A stretch of 64,000 nucleotides of DNA from Neoalteromonas facilis (GTDB lineage: Bacteria > Pseudomonadota > Gammaproteobacteria > Enterobacterales > Alteromonadaceae). A program made the translations under genes and the position numbers. Location: positions 396,103 to 460,102 of the forward strand of contig NZ_PEAY01000003.1 in NCBI RefSeq assembly GCF_002807665.1, written 5' to 3'. This document shows, in pieces, positions 1-7,426 of the stretch. The notes beneath the pieces are model-generated. The model saw nothing but the letters and a program-made list of their open reading frames with translations, did not search any database and was not told where the DNA came from. Position 1 is the first letter of the stretch, and every line of letters begins with the position of its first letter.

Positions 1-1
1 G

Positions 2-493
2 TCGCAAGACACATCCCGTGCTGACATGTTGATGGCGTTGACGGATGACATTTTTTGTCAGCAGCTAGCGACGACATTGGATATGCAGCTCGGCACATGT
101 GAATTGCTAAATAAGCGCATGTGTATACCGCTTACCATGCGCTATGTGCGTAAATGGGTGTCTCACCGCGCAGTCGTCATTGGCGATGCTGCTCATACCA
201 TCCACCCACTGGCGGGGCAGGGTGTCAACCTAGGCTTTCAAGACAGCATAGCGCTTGCACAAGCGTTAAAAAATCTGGATAAGTCCCAACTGGGCAAGAT
301 ACAGCCATTAAGGCATTTTGAACGAGCACGTAAAAGTGAAGCAGTGAAAATGATTGCAACCATGGAAGGCTTTAAACGTCTGTTTGCTGGCAATGATCCG
401 CTGCAAAAGCTGGTACGGGGTTTGGGCATGTCGGCTGCGGATAAGTTACCCACAGCCAAACGTATGCTAATACAACAAGCAATGGGCGCTTAG
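2..493 (+). CDS. ubiI: UbiI/VisC-type FAD-dependent 2-octaprenylphenol hydroxylase (3' end)
   Basis: Only the C-terminal part (about 164 codons) is present; the frame is open to the left edge. It carries the GDAAHTIHPLAGQG motif, the FAD ribityl-binding GD motif of UbiH/UbiF/VisC aromatic hydroxylases, followed by GVNLGFQD. The tail (MEGFKRLFAG, then LVRGLGM and LIQQAMG) resembles E. coli UbiI more than UbiH or UbiF from memory. The family hydroxylates the ubiquinone ring at the inner membrane. In E. coli ubiI also lies just upstream of gcvTHP, which supports the call. The stop codon overlaps the stop of the convergent amidohydrolase gene by 4 nt. UbiH or UbiF cannot be fully excluded. Confidence 0.8.
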   Translation, partial: SQDTSRADMLMALTDDIFCQQLATTLDMQLGTCELLNKRMCIPLTMRYVRKWVSHRAVVIGDAAHTIHPLAGQGVNLGFQDSIALAQALKNLDKSQLGKIQPLRHFERARKSEAVKMIATMEGFKRLFAGNDPLQKLVRGLGMSAADKLPTAKRMLIQQAMGA

Positions 494-2049
494 TTTTCTG
501 CCTGCTTGGCCTGTTCTACCATTGTTCTTACATCCGATAGTAGTTGTTGTGCATCATAGACTATGCCGTCTTTCACGGTATACACGACGCCGTTTGTTTG
601 TATCGGTTCATTGTGCTCATTGAGTTTAAAATGCCCTGTACCGTACAACACTTTGAAGTTCTGCAGTGGGTTTTCTTTTACCACAACGAAGTCAGCTTTT
701 TTACCGATCCGGATAGATCCAATATCAGCGTCTAAACCTAGGGCTTCTGCACCATTTAATGTGGCAGCTTGGATCACTTCCAGCGGGTGGAAGCCGGCTT
801 CTTGCAAGAGTTCCAGTTCGCGCACGTAGCCGAAGCCATAGATTTTATAAATATAACCAGAATCCGATCCTGTAGTGACACGGCCCCCATGATTTTTATA
901 ATCGTTGAGAAAGCTCATCCAGCGCTGGAAGTTGTGTTTCCAATCAATCTCGTGCTGCGTCGTCCAATCAAACCAATACGAGCCGTGCGCATAGCGGCTA
1001 GGAGTAAAGAAGTCCCACAGAGTTGGCAGAGTATATTCATCATGCCATTCTGCGAAGCGCTCTCGCATCAGGTCACGGCTGGCTTCATAAATGGTCATGG
1101 TTGGATTAATGGTAAAATCGAGTGAGATAAGTTCATCGCGAACGCTATTCCACTTTTCACTTCCCGGCTCTGCCGCTTGCAGCCACAACCGGCCAGCTTC
1201 GGCAAAACGGTGTTGTTCATCGTTATAGTTATAATCAACCGGATAGTCTTGAATGATTTCATCATCGAACAATGCCTCAGGTAACCCATACCAATGTTCC
1301 ATGGTCGTTAGACCGAGCTGTGCTGAATCAAGCGCATTCATGCTCATCACATTCAATTGTGCATGGTGCATCATAGTGCCTATCGATTGCTTCTGCGCTT
1401 CATCAAGCGCTGCACGCATAATGTCGGGCGATGCGCCAAAAAATTTGACGCCCTTTGCGCCTTTCTTGGCTGCAAATTTGATCCAATCACGGGCCCGTTT
1501 AGCGGTAGAAATGGGCTTGTCATATCCCATACCAAAGCCAAGATAAGGAATGATGCGGGGCGCGACAATGCTATTTTGTTCGCTGCGTTTAACATGATCC
1601 ATCACCCAATCGAGACCATTAAAACTGCCGGGCTCGCGCACAGTGGTGATGCCATGCGCTAACCATAGTTTAAATACGTACTCTGCGGGGATATTATCGG
1701 CTGAACCACCAATATGGCCGTGCATGTCAATAAAGCCAGGTAGCACATAGTGTCCGGAAACATCCACTTCGACACCGCCTTTGGCAAGTGCTGGACGGCT
1801 GGCGACTACTGGCACGCCTGGGTGACCAACACTGACAATATCGACTATGCGATCGTTTTCGATGACGATATCAACCGGCCCTTGTGGCGGAGCACCTTCA
1901 CCTGTGATAACGGTAGCGCCGCGAAGGATCAGTTGAGAATAAGGACCTTTGCCTTCATCCCCATCGCGCTCAGGCGCTGAGGCTCCCGGTGCGCAAATGG
2001 CTGACAGTGAAAAAAATAAAGTGACTAATGCTATTGCTGTGGATTTCAT
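490..2049 (-). CDS. Exported amidohydrolase-family metal-dependent hydrolase
   Basis: About 519 aa. I start at the ATG at 2049 because it opens a clean signal peptide (MKSTAIALVTLFFSLSAICA); a longer reading would put 13 residues in front. The protein has the amidohydrolase layout: a beta-sandwich start, then VLPGFIDMHGHIGG (HxH metal ligands), GVKFFGASP with a lysine that could be the bridging ligand, MMHHAQ and TMEHW histidines, TTGSDSG with the catalytic-type Asp, and the C-terminal GLDADIGSIRIGKKADFVV segment. The substrate cannot be told from sequence; related proteins include imidazolonepropionase-like and dipeptidase-like enzymes. It appears to be a single gene, convergent with ubiI. 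Confidence 0.85.
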   Translation of the reverse strand: MKSTAIALVTLFFSLSAICAPGASAPERDGDEGKGPYSQLILRGATVITGEGAPPQGPVDIVIENDRIVDIVSVGHPGVPVVASRPALAKGGVEVDVSGHYVLPGFIDMHGHIGGSADNIPAEYVFKLWLAHGITTVREPGSFNGLDWVMDHVKRSEQNSIVAPRIIPYLGFGMGYDKPISTAKRARDWIKFAAKKGAKGVKFFGASPDIMRAALDEAQKQSIGTMMHHAQLNVMSMNALDSAQLGLTTMEHWYGLPEALFDDEIIQDYPVDYNYNDEQHRFAEAGRLWLQAAEPGSEKWNSVRDELISLDFTINPTMTIYEASRDLMRERFAEWHDEYTLPTLWDFFTPSRYAHGSYWFDWTTQHEIDWKHNFQRWMSFLNDYKNHGGRVTTGSDSGYIYKIYGFGYVRELELLQEAGFHPLEVIQAATLNGAEALGLDADIGSIRIGKKADFVVVKENPLQNFKVLYGTGHFKLNEHNEPIQTNGVVYTVKDGIVYDAQQLLSDVRTMVEQAKQAEN

Positions 2050-2127
2050 GAGCGACCCTGCAATGTTAAGGTGGCTATACCTTACCACAACAATAGCGTT
2101 CGCCTAGGTGTGAAACTCTAATTCGAA

Positions 2128-2445
2128 TTACGCGTCTTGATTGACGGGTAACCCAGCCTTAACCCACGCTTCGATGCCACCTTCAAGATTGAATACAGTT
2201 GCCTTGCCTTCCGTTGCGACTTTTACACAGGCTTGGCTGCCTCTTCCGCCCTTGAGGCAATAGATAACAATTTTTTCGTCTACATTAGGTAAGTCACTGG
2301 CCGTGATACTGCCTAAAGGTAGCAAAGTGGCACCCGGAATGTGGACTTGCTTAAATTCGTTAGGTTCTCTGACATCAATAAGGATGGCGTCACCGTTGTC
2401 CACCCATTCTTTTACGGTATCCACTGATACGTTTTCAACCTGCAT
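2128..2445 (-). CDS. Single-domain rhodanese (sulfurtransferase)
   Basis: 105 aa. The ATG at 2445 is preceded by CAGGAGAT, a good ribosome binding site. It is a compact single rhodanese domain with DVREPNEF (the DxRE substrate loop) and an active-site loop YCLKGGRG, giving catalytic Cys63 and a C-x4-R loop. Such proteins move sulfane sulfur from thiosulfate, polysulfide or persulfides to thiol acceptors. It lies 25 bp downstream of the BigR-type repressor gene on the same strand, so the two probably form an operon for sulfide or persulfide detoxification. No signal peptide is seen; a cytoplasmic location is inferred. Confidence 0.9.
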   Translation of the reverse strand: MQVENVSVDTVKEWVDNGDAILIDVREPNEFKQVHIPGATLLPLGSITASDLPNVDEKIVIYCLKGGRGSQACVKVATEGKATVFNLEGGIEAWVKAGLPVNQDA

Positions 2446-2470
2446 GGTTATCTCCTGTATTAGATGTTGC

Positions 2471-2779
2471 TTATTCTTTGCAGTAGGCAAGGTACAAGGT
2501 GGTTAAAATCGCATGAGCCTCTATGTTGACCAGTTGATAATACACCTTTTGTCCTCGACGTTGACAATGTACGATCCCTTCTTTACGTAACTTGGCTAAA
2601 TGCTGTGAGGCGGCTGACTGCGCCAAGTCTGAAGCTTCCTCAAGTTCTCCGGCTGTTTTTTCGCCTTGTAGCAAACAGCATAAAATTCTTAAGCGATGTT
2701 GATTGGCCAATACCTTCAATAAGCGTTCAGCTTGTTGTGTATTGTCAATCATAGCATCAGACTTTTCTGCAAATAACAT
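2471..2779 (-). CDS. ArsR-family repressor of the BigR/SqrR/YgaV persulfide-sensor type
   Basis: 102 aa from the ATG at 2779; an ATG at 2752 is also possible and neither has a clear ribosome binding site. It is a winged helix-turn-helix protein (VLANQHRLRILC, then SQSAASQHLAKLRKEG-like recognition helix, then YYQL wing). Cys34 in RILCC and Cys100 in LYLAYC are 66 residues apart, the spacing of the redox pair Cys42/Cys108 of Xylella BigR as I recall it; the pair forms a disulfide or tetrasulfide that releases DNA. There is no metal-binding ELCVCDL motif as in ArsR/SmtB metal sensors. It is divergent from the AhpD-like gene, and a perfect palindrome lies between them. Confidence 0.85.
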   Translation of the reverse strand: MLFAEKSDAMIDNTQQAERLLKVLANQHRLRILCCLLQGEKTAGELEEASDLAQSAASQHLAKLRKEGIVHCQRRGQKVYYQLVNIEAHAILTTLYLAYCKE

Positions 2780-2806
2780 AGCGTTTAGAATCGAAATTAT
2801 TGAATT

Positions 2807-2828
2807 TATATTAGATTTAACTAATATA
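2807..2828. promoter_or_regulatory. Probable operator for the BigR-type repressor
   Basis: Perfect inverted repeat TATATTAG, 6-bp spacer, CTAATATA, sitting between the divergent repressor and AhpD-like genes. ArsR-family proteins bind AT-rich palindromes of this kind. The site would let the repressor control itself, the rhodanese and the AhpD-like gene together. The binding assignment is an inference from position and symmetry. Confidence 0.6.
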
Positions 2829-2877
2829 GTGTTAGTTGTTTGAATCGACAAGTACTAAATTAAAAGAGGGTATATCC

Positions 2878-3231
2878 GTGAGCAAATCTTATCCAGACAT
2901 TACACATCGCATATCATCAAACCTGAAGGCATTGCGTTCAGATATCAGCGATACCATGCAAGGTTTTTCGGCAATGGCAAAAGCTGCCACTGCCGATGGA
3001 GTATTGGATAAAAAAACCAAAGAACTGATCGCGCTTGCGATCGGTATTTCCACTCGCTGTGATGGCTGTATTGGATTTCATGTCAAAGCCTTGGTGGATT
3101 TAGGCGCGACCAGAGAAGAAATAGAAGAAACTTTAGGTATGGCGATTTACATGGGCGGTGGTCCTTCATTGATGTATGCTGCTGATGCAATGTTGGCTTT
3201 TGAACAATTTAGTGAATTGAAGAACGGCTAA
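2878..3231 (+). CDS. AhpD-like carboxymuconolactone decarboxylase-family protein
   Basis: 117 aa. I chose the GTG at 2878 because AAGAGGG lies 7-8 bp upstream and the family normally starts near here (SKSYPDITHRIS). It contains the alkylhydroperoxidase-like core with Cys61-D-G-Cys64 and His68 (CxxC...H), the redox motif of AhpD, followed by the GATREEIEETLGMAIYMGGGP helix pair. The family includes thiol-dependent peroxidases and proteins of unknown substrate. Because it shares a promoter region with a persulfide-type repressor and a rhodanese, a role in peroxide or sulfane-sulfur stress is likely but inferred. Confidence 0.85.
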   Translation: MSKSYPDITHRISSNLKALRSDISDTMQGFSAMAKAATADGVLDKKTKELIALAIGISTRCDGCIGFHVKALVDLGATREEIEETLGMAIYMGGGPSLMYAADAMLAFEQFSELKNG

Positions 3232-3277
3232 TATAAACCATATTTTTTCGTCTTAGGCCCAACGTGGGAGTCATACT

Positions 3278-4369
3278 ATGCGCCTTGTTGTAGCACTCGT
3301 GAGCATACTGAGTACTTGTAATGTGCTTGCTGAACCCCACTGGCCTAAGGGCCTTACTCACTTTGCCGTAGGCTCTTGTGCCAAAGACCGACAACCCCAA
3401 CCGATTTGGAACTCTATCGCTGACACAGAGCCCGAACTGTTTTTGTTTATTGGTGACAATGTGTATGCGGATGCTTGGATTGATGAGCAGGGGGAATCAC
3501 ATTCGGTTTCCATATCGGATCCAGCACTTATTACTGCAGCCTATCAACGGTTAGCCGCTCATTCAGAGTTTGACGCGTTTAGGCGCAAGGTTCCAATTAT
3601 GGCGACCTGGGATGACCACGATTTTGGCTTAAATGATGGCGGTAAAGAGTTTCTTCTAAAGGATGCCAGTCAACAGGCGTTTATGGCATTTTTTGACTTT
3701 GCCGAGGATGCTCCCATACGTCAGCGGGCCGGTGTTTATAACACCCGCGTCTTTGCTGATGAGGTCCGTCGTGTTCAGGTGATCATGCTTGATACCCGTT
3801 ATCACCGTGACCGAATTGATAAACGCGACGACGGCCGACCGCCCAATAAGGGCCCTTTCTTACCAACCTCAGATACCTCTCGCTCTATGTTAGGTGAACA
3901 ACAGTGGCGTTGGTTGGAAGTGCAACTGCGCCAACCCGCTGATCTTCGTTTTATCATCAGCAGTGTGCAGGTTGTAGCCTATGAACATGCATGGGAAACC
4001 TGGGGCAATATGCCGCATGAACGCGAGAAGTTATTTAAGCTGATTGATGAAACGGATGCCAGTGGTGTGATATTTCTTAGTGGTGACCGGCATTTAACCG
4101 AAGTGTCGGTCGATGCAGGGCAATTGGGTAGTGCTGTGCCGTATCCAATGTGGGACTTTACCGCGAGTGGTTTAACCGATGAGTACAATGAGGTCAATGA
4201 GGTAAATAGCTTCAGGAAGGGAAGCGTTCACCGTCAGGCAAATTTTGGAACAGTGAAAATTGATTGGCAAACGCCGGTTGGCGATACCACTATCACGATG
4301 ACGGCTTTTGATATTGAAGGGAATGCGTTAAATCAGCAATCGGTTCGATTAGGAAGCTTAAGAGAGTAA
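3278..4369 (+). CDS. Exported PhoD-like metallophosphatase
   Basis: 363 aa with a signal peptide (MRLVVALVSILSTCNVLA). Metal-ligand blocks of the alkaline phosphatase D family are visible in order: FAVGSCAKDRQP, FIGDNVYAD, MATWDDHDFGLND, VIMLDTRYHR, and FLSGDRHLTE near residue 270. PhoD enzymes hydrolyse phosphomonoesters or diesters in the periplasm using Fe/Ca or similar metals. The length fits the short PhoD-like group seen in marine bacteria rather than the longer Bacillus PhoD. It stands 46 bp after the AhpD-like gene with its own leader. Confidence 0.88.
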   Translation: MRLVVALVSILSTCNVLAEPHWPKGLTHFAVGSCAKDRQPQPIWNSIADTEPELFLFIGDNVYADAWIDEQGESHSVSISDPALITAAYQRLAAHSEFDAFRRKVPIMATWDDHDFGLNDGGKEFLLKDASQQAFMAFFDFAEDAPIRQRAGVYNTRVFADEVRRVQVIMLDTRYHRDRIDKRDDGRPPNKGPFLPTSDTSRSMLGEQQWRWLEVQLRQPADLRFIISSVQVVAYEHAWETWGNMPHEREKLFKLIDETDASGVIFLSGDRHLTEVSVDAGQLGSAVPYPMWDFTASGLTDEYNEVNEVNSFRKGSVHRQANFGTVKIDWQTPVGDTTITMTAFDIEGNALNQQSVRLGSLRE

Positions 4370-4391
4370 CCGCGCACCGACAGTGCGCGGT
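4369..4391. terminator. Hairpin between convergent genes
   Basis: Perfect 9-bp inverted repeat ACCGCGCAC / GTGCGCGGT with a 5-nt loop directly after the phosphatase stop codon. It lies between convergent genes, which suits a bidirectional terminator, but no clear T-run follows on either strand, so termination strength is uncertain. Confidence 0.5.
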
Positions 4392-4402
4392 GCAAGAGAT
4401 AA

Positions 4403-4747
4403 TTATTTGTCGCTGTTTTTAGCAGCTTTAATTTTCTCAATTTGATCTTTAGTTAGACGGATCACACTGCCCGGGTATGGACGGCCTTGTGGGTAGTCCC
4501 AAGCCTTAGGTGTTACAGATTCTGCAAATTCTAGAAATGAACGACAGGTTTTGCGAGAAGGCACCAAACCAAGGCGATCAGCGTATGCTTCTATATAACG
4601 CGGATCAACATTTTCCTTTTGTAATAGGCAGTATGCTTCAGTTGAATAAGTTTCTTCGTGGTCATCTGCAGTTGCGTTACCAACAAAACCCAATCCAACA
4701 ATAGCTGCTAAACAAGCTGTTTTTGATAGTGTGTGTTTAAACGTCAT
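4403..4747 (-). CDS. Small secreted protein of unknown function
   Basis: 114 aa. The ATG at 4747 is preceded by ACAGGAAT. A signal peptide (TACLAAIVGLGFVGNATA) precedes a mature region of about 90 residues with two cysteines (EAYCLLQKENV and RKTCRSFLEF). The C-terminus is charged and lysine-rich. I do not recognise a named family; its size and cysteine pair recall the small DUF3718-type periplasmic proteins of Alteromonadales, but the CNG motif of that family is absent. It is transcribed alone, convergent with the phosphatase gene. Confidence 0.65.
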   Translation of the reverse strand: MTFKHTLSKTACLAAIVGLGFVGNATADDHEETYSTEAYCLLQKENVDPRYIEAYADRLGLVPSRKTCRSFLEFAESVTPKAWDYPQGRPYPGSVIRLTKDQIEKIKAAKNSDK

Positions 4748-4839
4748 AATTATTCCTGTTAAGTGAAAGGACCAATCCATAGCCGATATACAACTCCAAC
4801 AATCCCAGCTTACGCCAGTTTACAAATTTCTCAAGTTTT

Positions 4840-5706
4840 TCAAGATCGTGGCAGTCGACCCGCGATAAATTGCACTAATGTTCGGCTGATTGCAGCTTGG
4901 TTGGCTTGCTCTCGTTGTTTAGCGAAATCGAACAGGCAAATATTGACGCGGCCTAGATTCGGCAAATTAGGCTTTTGTATCACACTGAGGTTTCTCGGCA
5001 CACTGCGCCTCGCCAATGCGGTAATGCCCATCCCCTGTGCCATCGCCGCACTAAGACCACTTAAATCAGCGTTGGTGTAGGTTATGCGCCACGGAACGGT
5101 TTGTTGTTTTAATCGCTCAATCACACGGCTTCGGTAGATGCAGCCTTCAGGGGCTAATACCAATGAAATTTGTGCTTGATCCGGTTGTTGCCCGCGAGTG
5201 CCGATCCATACCAGTTCATCTTGCACATGATAATCGGCTTTTTCTGCCATCGTATCGTCGGTGAGCGCTAATACGACATCGAAGGCATCTCGCTGTTGTT
5301 GACTGAGTAAGTTTTTACTCAACGAAGATGTGACCTCCAATGCTACATCGGGGTATTGCGCGGAAAATTCACCAATAATCGATGGCAGCAATATAGAAGC
5401 AAACTCACTGGGAATACCCAAGCGCATGCGGCCTCTGAGCGGATCTTGGTCACTGAAACGAAACACTTCATCATTCAATGCGAGTATTTCAGTAGCCTTC
5501 TTATATAGCCAATTGCCGCTATTGGTCGGCTGATAACGTTGTCCTACCTTACTAAACAGTTTGAGATCCAATTGCGATTCTAACTTTTTGATCTGTAAAC
5601 TGATTGCTGGCTGTGAACGCCCCAATACATCGCCAGCTCTGGCAAACCCTCCTTGGTTAATAATTGTGACGAAGGTACGTAAAGCATCCATTGAGAGCTG
5701 TTTCAT
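4840..5706 (-). CDS. LysR-family transcriptional regulator
   Basis: 288 aa. The N-terminal winged helix-turn-helix (ALRTFVTIINQGGFARAGDVLG, then SQPAISLQIKKLE) is typical of LysR regulators, followed by a co-inducer domain from about residue 90 (RMRLGIPSEF through GMGITALARR). It is divergent from gcvT with about 135 bp between the starts. LysR proteins often regulate the divergent neighbour, so glycine cleavage control is possible, but the sequence is not clearly GcvA and the ligand is unknown. Confidence 0.9.
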   Translation of the reverse strand: MKQLSMDALRTFVTIINQGGFARAGDVLGRSQPAISLQIKKLESQLDLKLFSKVGQRYQPTNSGNWLYKKATEILALNDEVFRFSDQDPLRGRMRLGIPSEFASILLPSIIGEFSAQYPDVALEVTSSLSKNLLSQQQRDAFDVVLALTDDTMAEKADYHVQDELVWIGTRGQQPDQAQISLVLAPEGCIYRSRVIERLKQQTVPWRITYTNADLSGLSAAMAQGMGITALARRSVPRNLSVIQKPNLPNLGRVNICLFDFAKQREQANQAAISRTLVQFIAGRLPRS

Positions 5707-5774
5707 GATTATATTATTAAATGAGTTTTGCTTAAGTTATAAGAAATATAAATGTATTGATTTAAATTTCAAAT

Positions 5775-5803
5775 TTGTTTGTCGCAGATCCGCTTTCTAT
5801 ACT
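5775..5803 (+). promoter_or_regulatory. Predicted sigma70 promoter of gcvT
   Basis: TTGTTT and TATACT are separated by exactly 17 bp, ending 38 bp before the gcvT ATG. No glycine riboswitch aptamer is recognisable in the 135-bp leader, which is too short for a tandem one. Confidence 0.5.
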
Positions 5804-5841
5804 CAGTAATCATTCAAACTAACAGACAAACAACGCTAACC

Positions 5842-6930
5842 ATGAATAAGCAAACTGCGCTTTACCAAGCTCACTGCGACCTAGGTGCCAAAATGGTCGA
5901 TTTCTTTGGCTGGGATATGCCCATCAATTACGGCTCGCAAATCGAAGAACATCACGCTGTCAGGCAGGATGCAGGAATGTTTGACGTTTCGCACATGACC
6001 ATTGTGGACGTACAAGGCAAAGATGCAAAAGCCTATCTGCGTCATTTGTTGGCAAATGATGTGGCGAAATTGACGGTAAAAGGCAAAGCACTTTATTCGG
6101 GCATGCTGAATGAAGAGGGTGGCGTTGTCGATGATTTGATTGTTTATCATTTTGATGAAACCAACTACCGCGTAGTGGTTAACTCAGCAACCCGCGAAAA
6201 AGACATGAACTGGTTGAACAAGCAGGCTGAAGGGTTCGATGTGAGTATCAATGCGCGTGATGAATTTGCCATGATTGCGGTTCAAGGGCCGAACGCTAAA
6301 GAAAAGGCGCAGCAGGTATTCTCAACGGCTCAAAAAGAAGCGGTTGCGGGGATGAAGCCGTTTTTTGGCGTGCAAGCAGAAGATTTATTCATCGCCACAA
6401 CCGGATACACCGGCGAAGCCGGCTATGAAATCATCGTTAATAAGACAGATGCTGTGTCGCTGTGGCAACAATTGTTAGATGCCGGCGTTAAACCTTGTGG
6501 TCTTGGTGCTCGTGATACCTTGCGCCTTGAAGCGGGTATGAACCTATACGGTCAAGATATGGATGAAACCGTATCACCACTGGCGGCTAACATGGGCTGG
6601 ACCATTACTTGGGAGCCTGAAGACCGAGATTTCGTGGGTCGTAAAGCGCTAGAGCAACAAAAAGCGCAAGGTACAGACAAGCTTGTAGGCTTGGTCATGA
6701 AAGAGAAAGGTGTATTACGCAGCGGTTTAGCAGTGCGTTGTGATGCTGGCGAAGGTGTAATTACCTCGGGAACGTTTTCACCAACCCTTGGACATTCAAT
6801 TGCGATGGCGCGTGTTCCTGCAACTGTGGGTGACACCGTTGAAGTGGAAATGCGTAAAAAGTGGGTTACAGTAAATGTAGTGAAACCCAGTTTTGTTCGC
6901 AATGGCAAAAGTGTTTTAACTGATAACTAA
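5842..6930 (+). CDS. gcvT: Glycine cleavage system T protein (aminomethyltransferase)
   Basis: 362 aa, the usual GcvT length. I start at ATG 5842 ([21 protein letters not shown]), which matches the normal N-terminus; an upstream in-frame ATG would add 21 unlikely residues. Family landmarks are [24 protein letters not shown], the LDDLIVY-like segment [20 protein letters not shown] and [16 protein letters not shown]. GcvT takes the aminomethyl group from lipoylated GcvH, releases ammonia and makes 5,10-methylene-tetrahydrofolate in the cytoplasm. gcvH follows 20 bp later, so gcvTH are co-transcribed. Confidence 0.97.
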   Translation: MNKQTALYQAHCDLGAKMVDFFGWDMPINYGSQIEEHHAVRQDAGMFDVSHMTIVDVQGKDAKAYLRHLLANDVAKLTVKGKALYSGMLNEEGGVVDDLIVYHFDETNYRVVVNSATREKDMNWLNKQAEGFDVSINARDEFAMIAVQGPNAKEKAQQVFSTAQKEAVAGMKPFFGVQAEDLFIATTGYTGEAGYEIIVNKTDAVSLWQQLLDAGVKPCGLGARDTLRLEAGMNLYGQDMDETVSPLAANMGWTITWEPEDRDFVGRKALEQQKAQGTDKLVGLVMKEKGVLRSGLAVRCDAGEGVITSGTFSPTLGHSIAMARVPATVGDTVEVEMRKKWVTVNVVKPSFVRNGKSVLTDN

Positions 6931-6950
6931 AATTCAAAGCAGGAACGATT

Positions 6951-7340
6951 ATGAGCAACATTCCAAAAGAGCTTCGTTATACCGCTACTCATGAGTGGGT
7001 TCGCCCAGAACGTGACGGTGTATTTACTGTTGGTATTACAGAGCATGCCCAAGACCTATTAGGTGACATGGTGTTTGTTGAACTACCGGATGTGGGCGAT
7101 GAAGTCAGCACGGGTGATGACATTGTTGTCGCTGAATCAGTTAAAGCGGCTTCTGATGTATACGCGCCGATCAGTGGTGAAATCGTTGCGGTAAATGAAG
7201 AGTTAGAAGATTCACCTGAATTGGTGAATTCAGACCCATTTGGTGACGGTTGGATGTTCAAAATTAAAGCGGAAGACGCCAGTGAAGTTGAATCACTGTT
7301 GGATGCTGAAGGTTATGAAGCCAGCATCGAAGACGATTGA
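6951..7340 (+). CDS. gcvH: Glycine cleavage system H protein (lipoyl carrier)
   Basis: 129 aa, preceded by GCAGGAAC. The lipoyl domain is complete, with Lys65 in [16 protein letters not shown] as the lipoylation site and the THEWVRPE start typical of GcvH. The acidic C-terminus ends EASIEDD. It shuttles the aminomethyl intermediate between GcvP, GcvT and the lipoamide dehydrogenase. A strong intrinsic terminator follows 27 bp after the stop, before gcvP. Confidence 0.97.
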   Translation: MSNIPKELRYTATHEWVRPERDGVFTVGITEHAQDLLGDMVFVELPDVGDEVSTGDDIVVAESVKAASDVYAPISGEIVAVNEELEDSPELVNSDPFGDGWMFKIKAEDASEVESLLDAEGYEASIEDD

Positions 7341-7367
7341 TCGATTGTCTCATCATTCTTATTAATG

Positions 7368-7395
7368 GCACCGCGTATGTACGCGGTGCGTTTTT
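7368..7395 (+). terminator. Rho-independent terminator between gcvH and gcvP
   Basis: Perfect 10-bp inverted repeat GCACCGCGTA / TACGCGGTGC with a 2-nt centre (effectively a 4-nt loop), followed by GTTTTTA. It lies in the 86-bp gap inside the gcv gene set, so some transcripts should end before gcvP. Confidence 0.85.
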
Positions 7396-7426
7396 ATCCA
7401 TTGCGAGTTAAAACCAGTACCAGACT

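Noticed and set aside
5707-5841. Glycine riboswitch upstream of gcvT
   Set aside because: The leader is only 135 bp and AT-rich, with no recognisable aptamer core; a promoter and a divergent LysR gene fit better.
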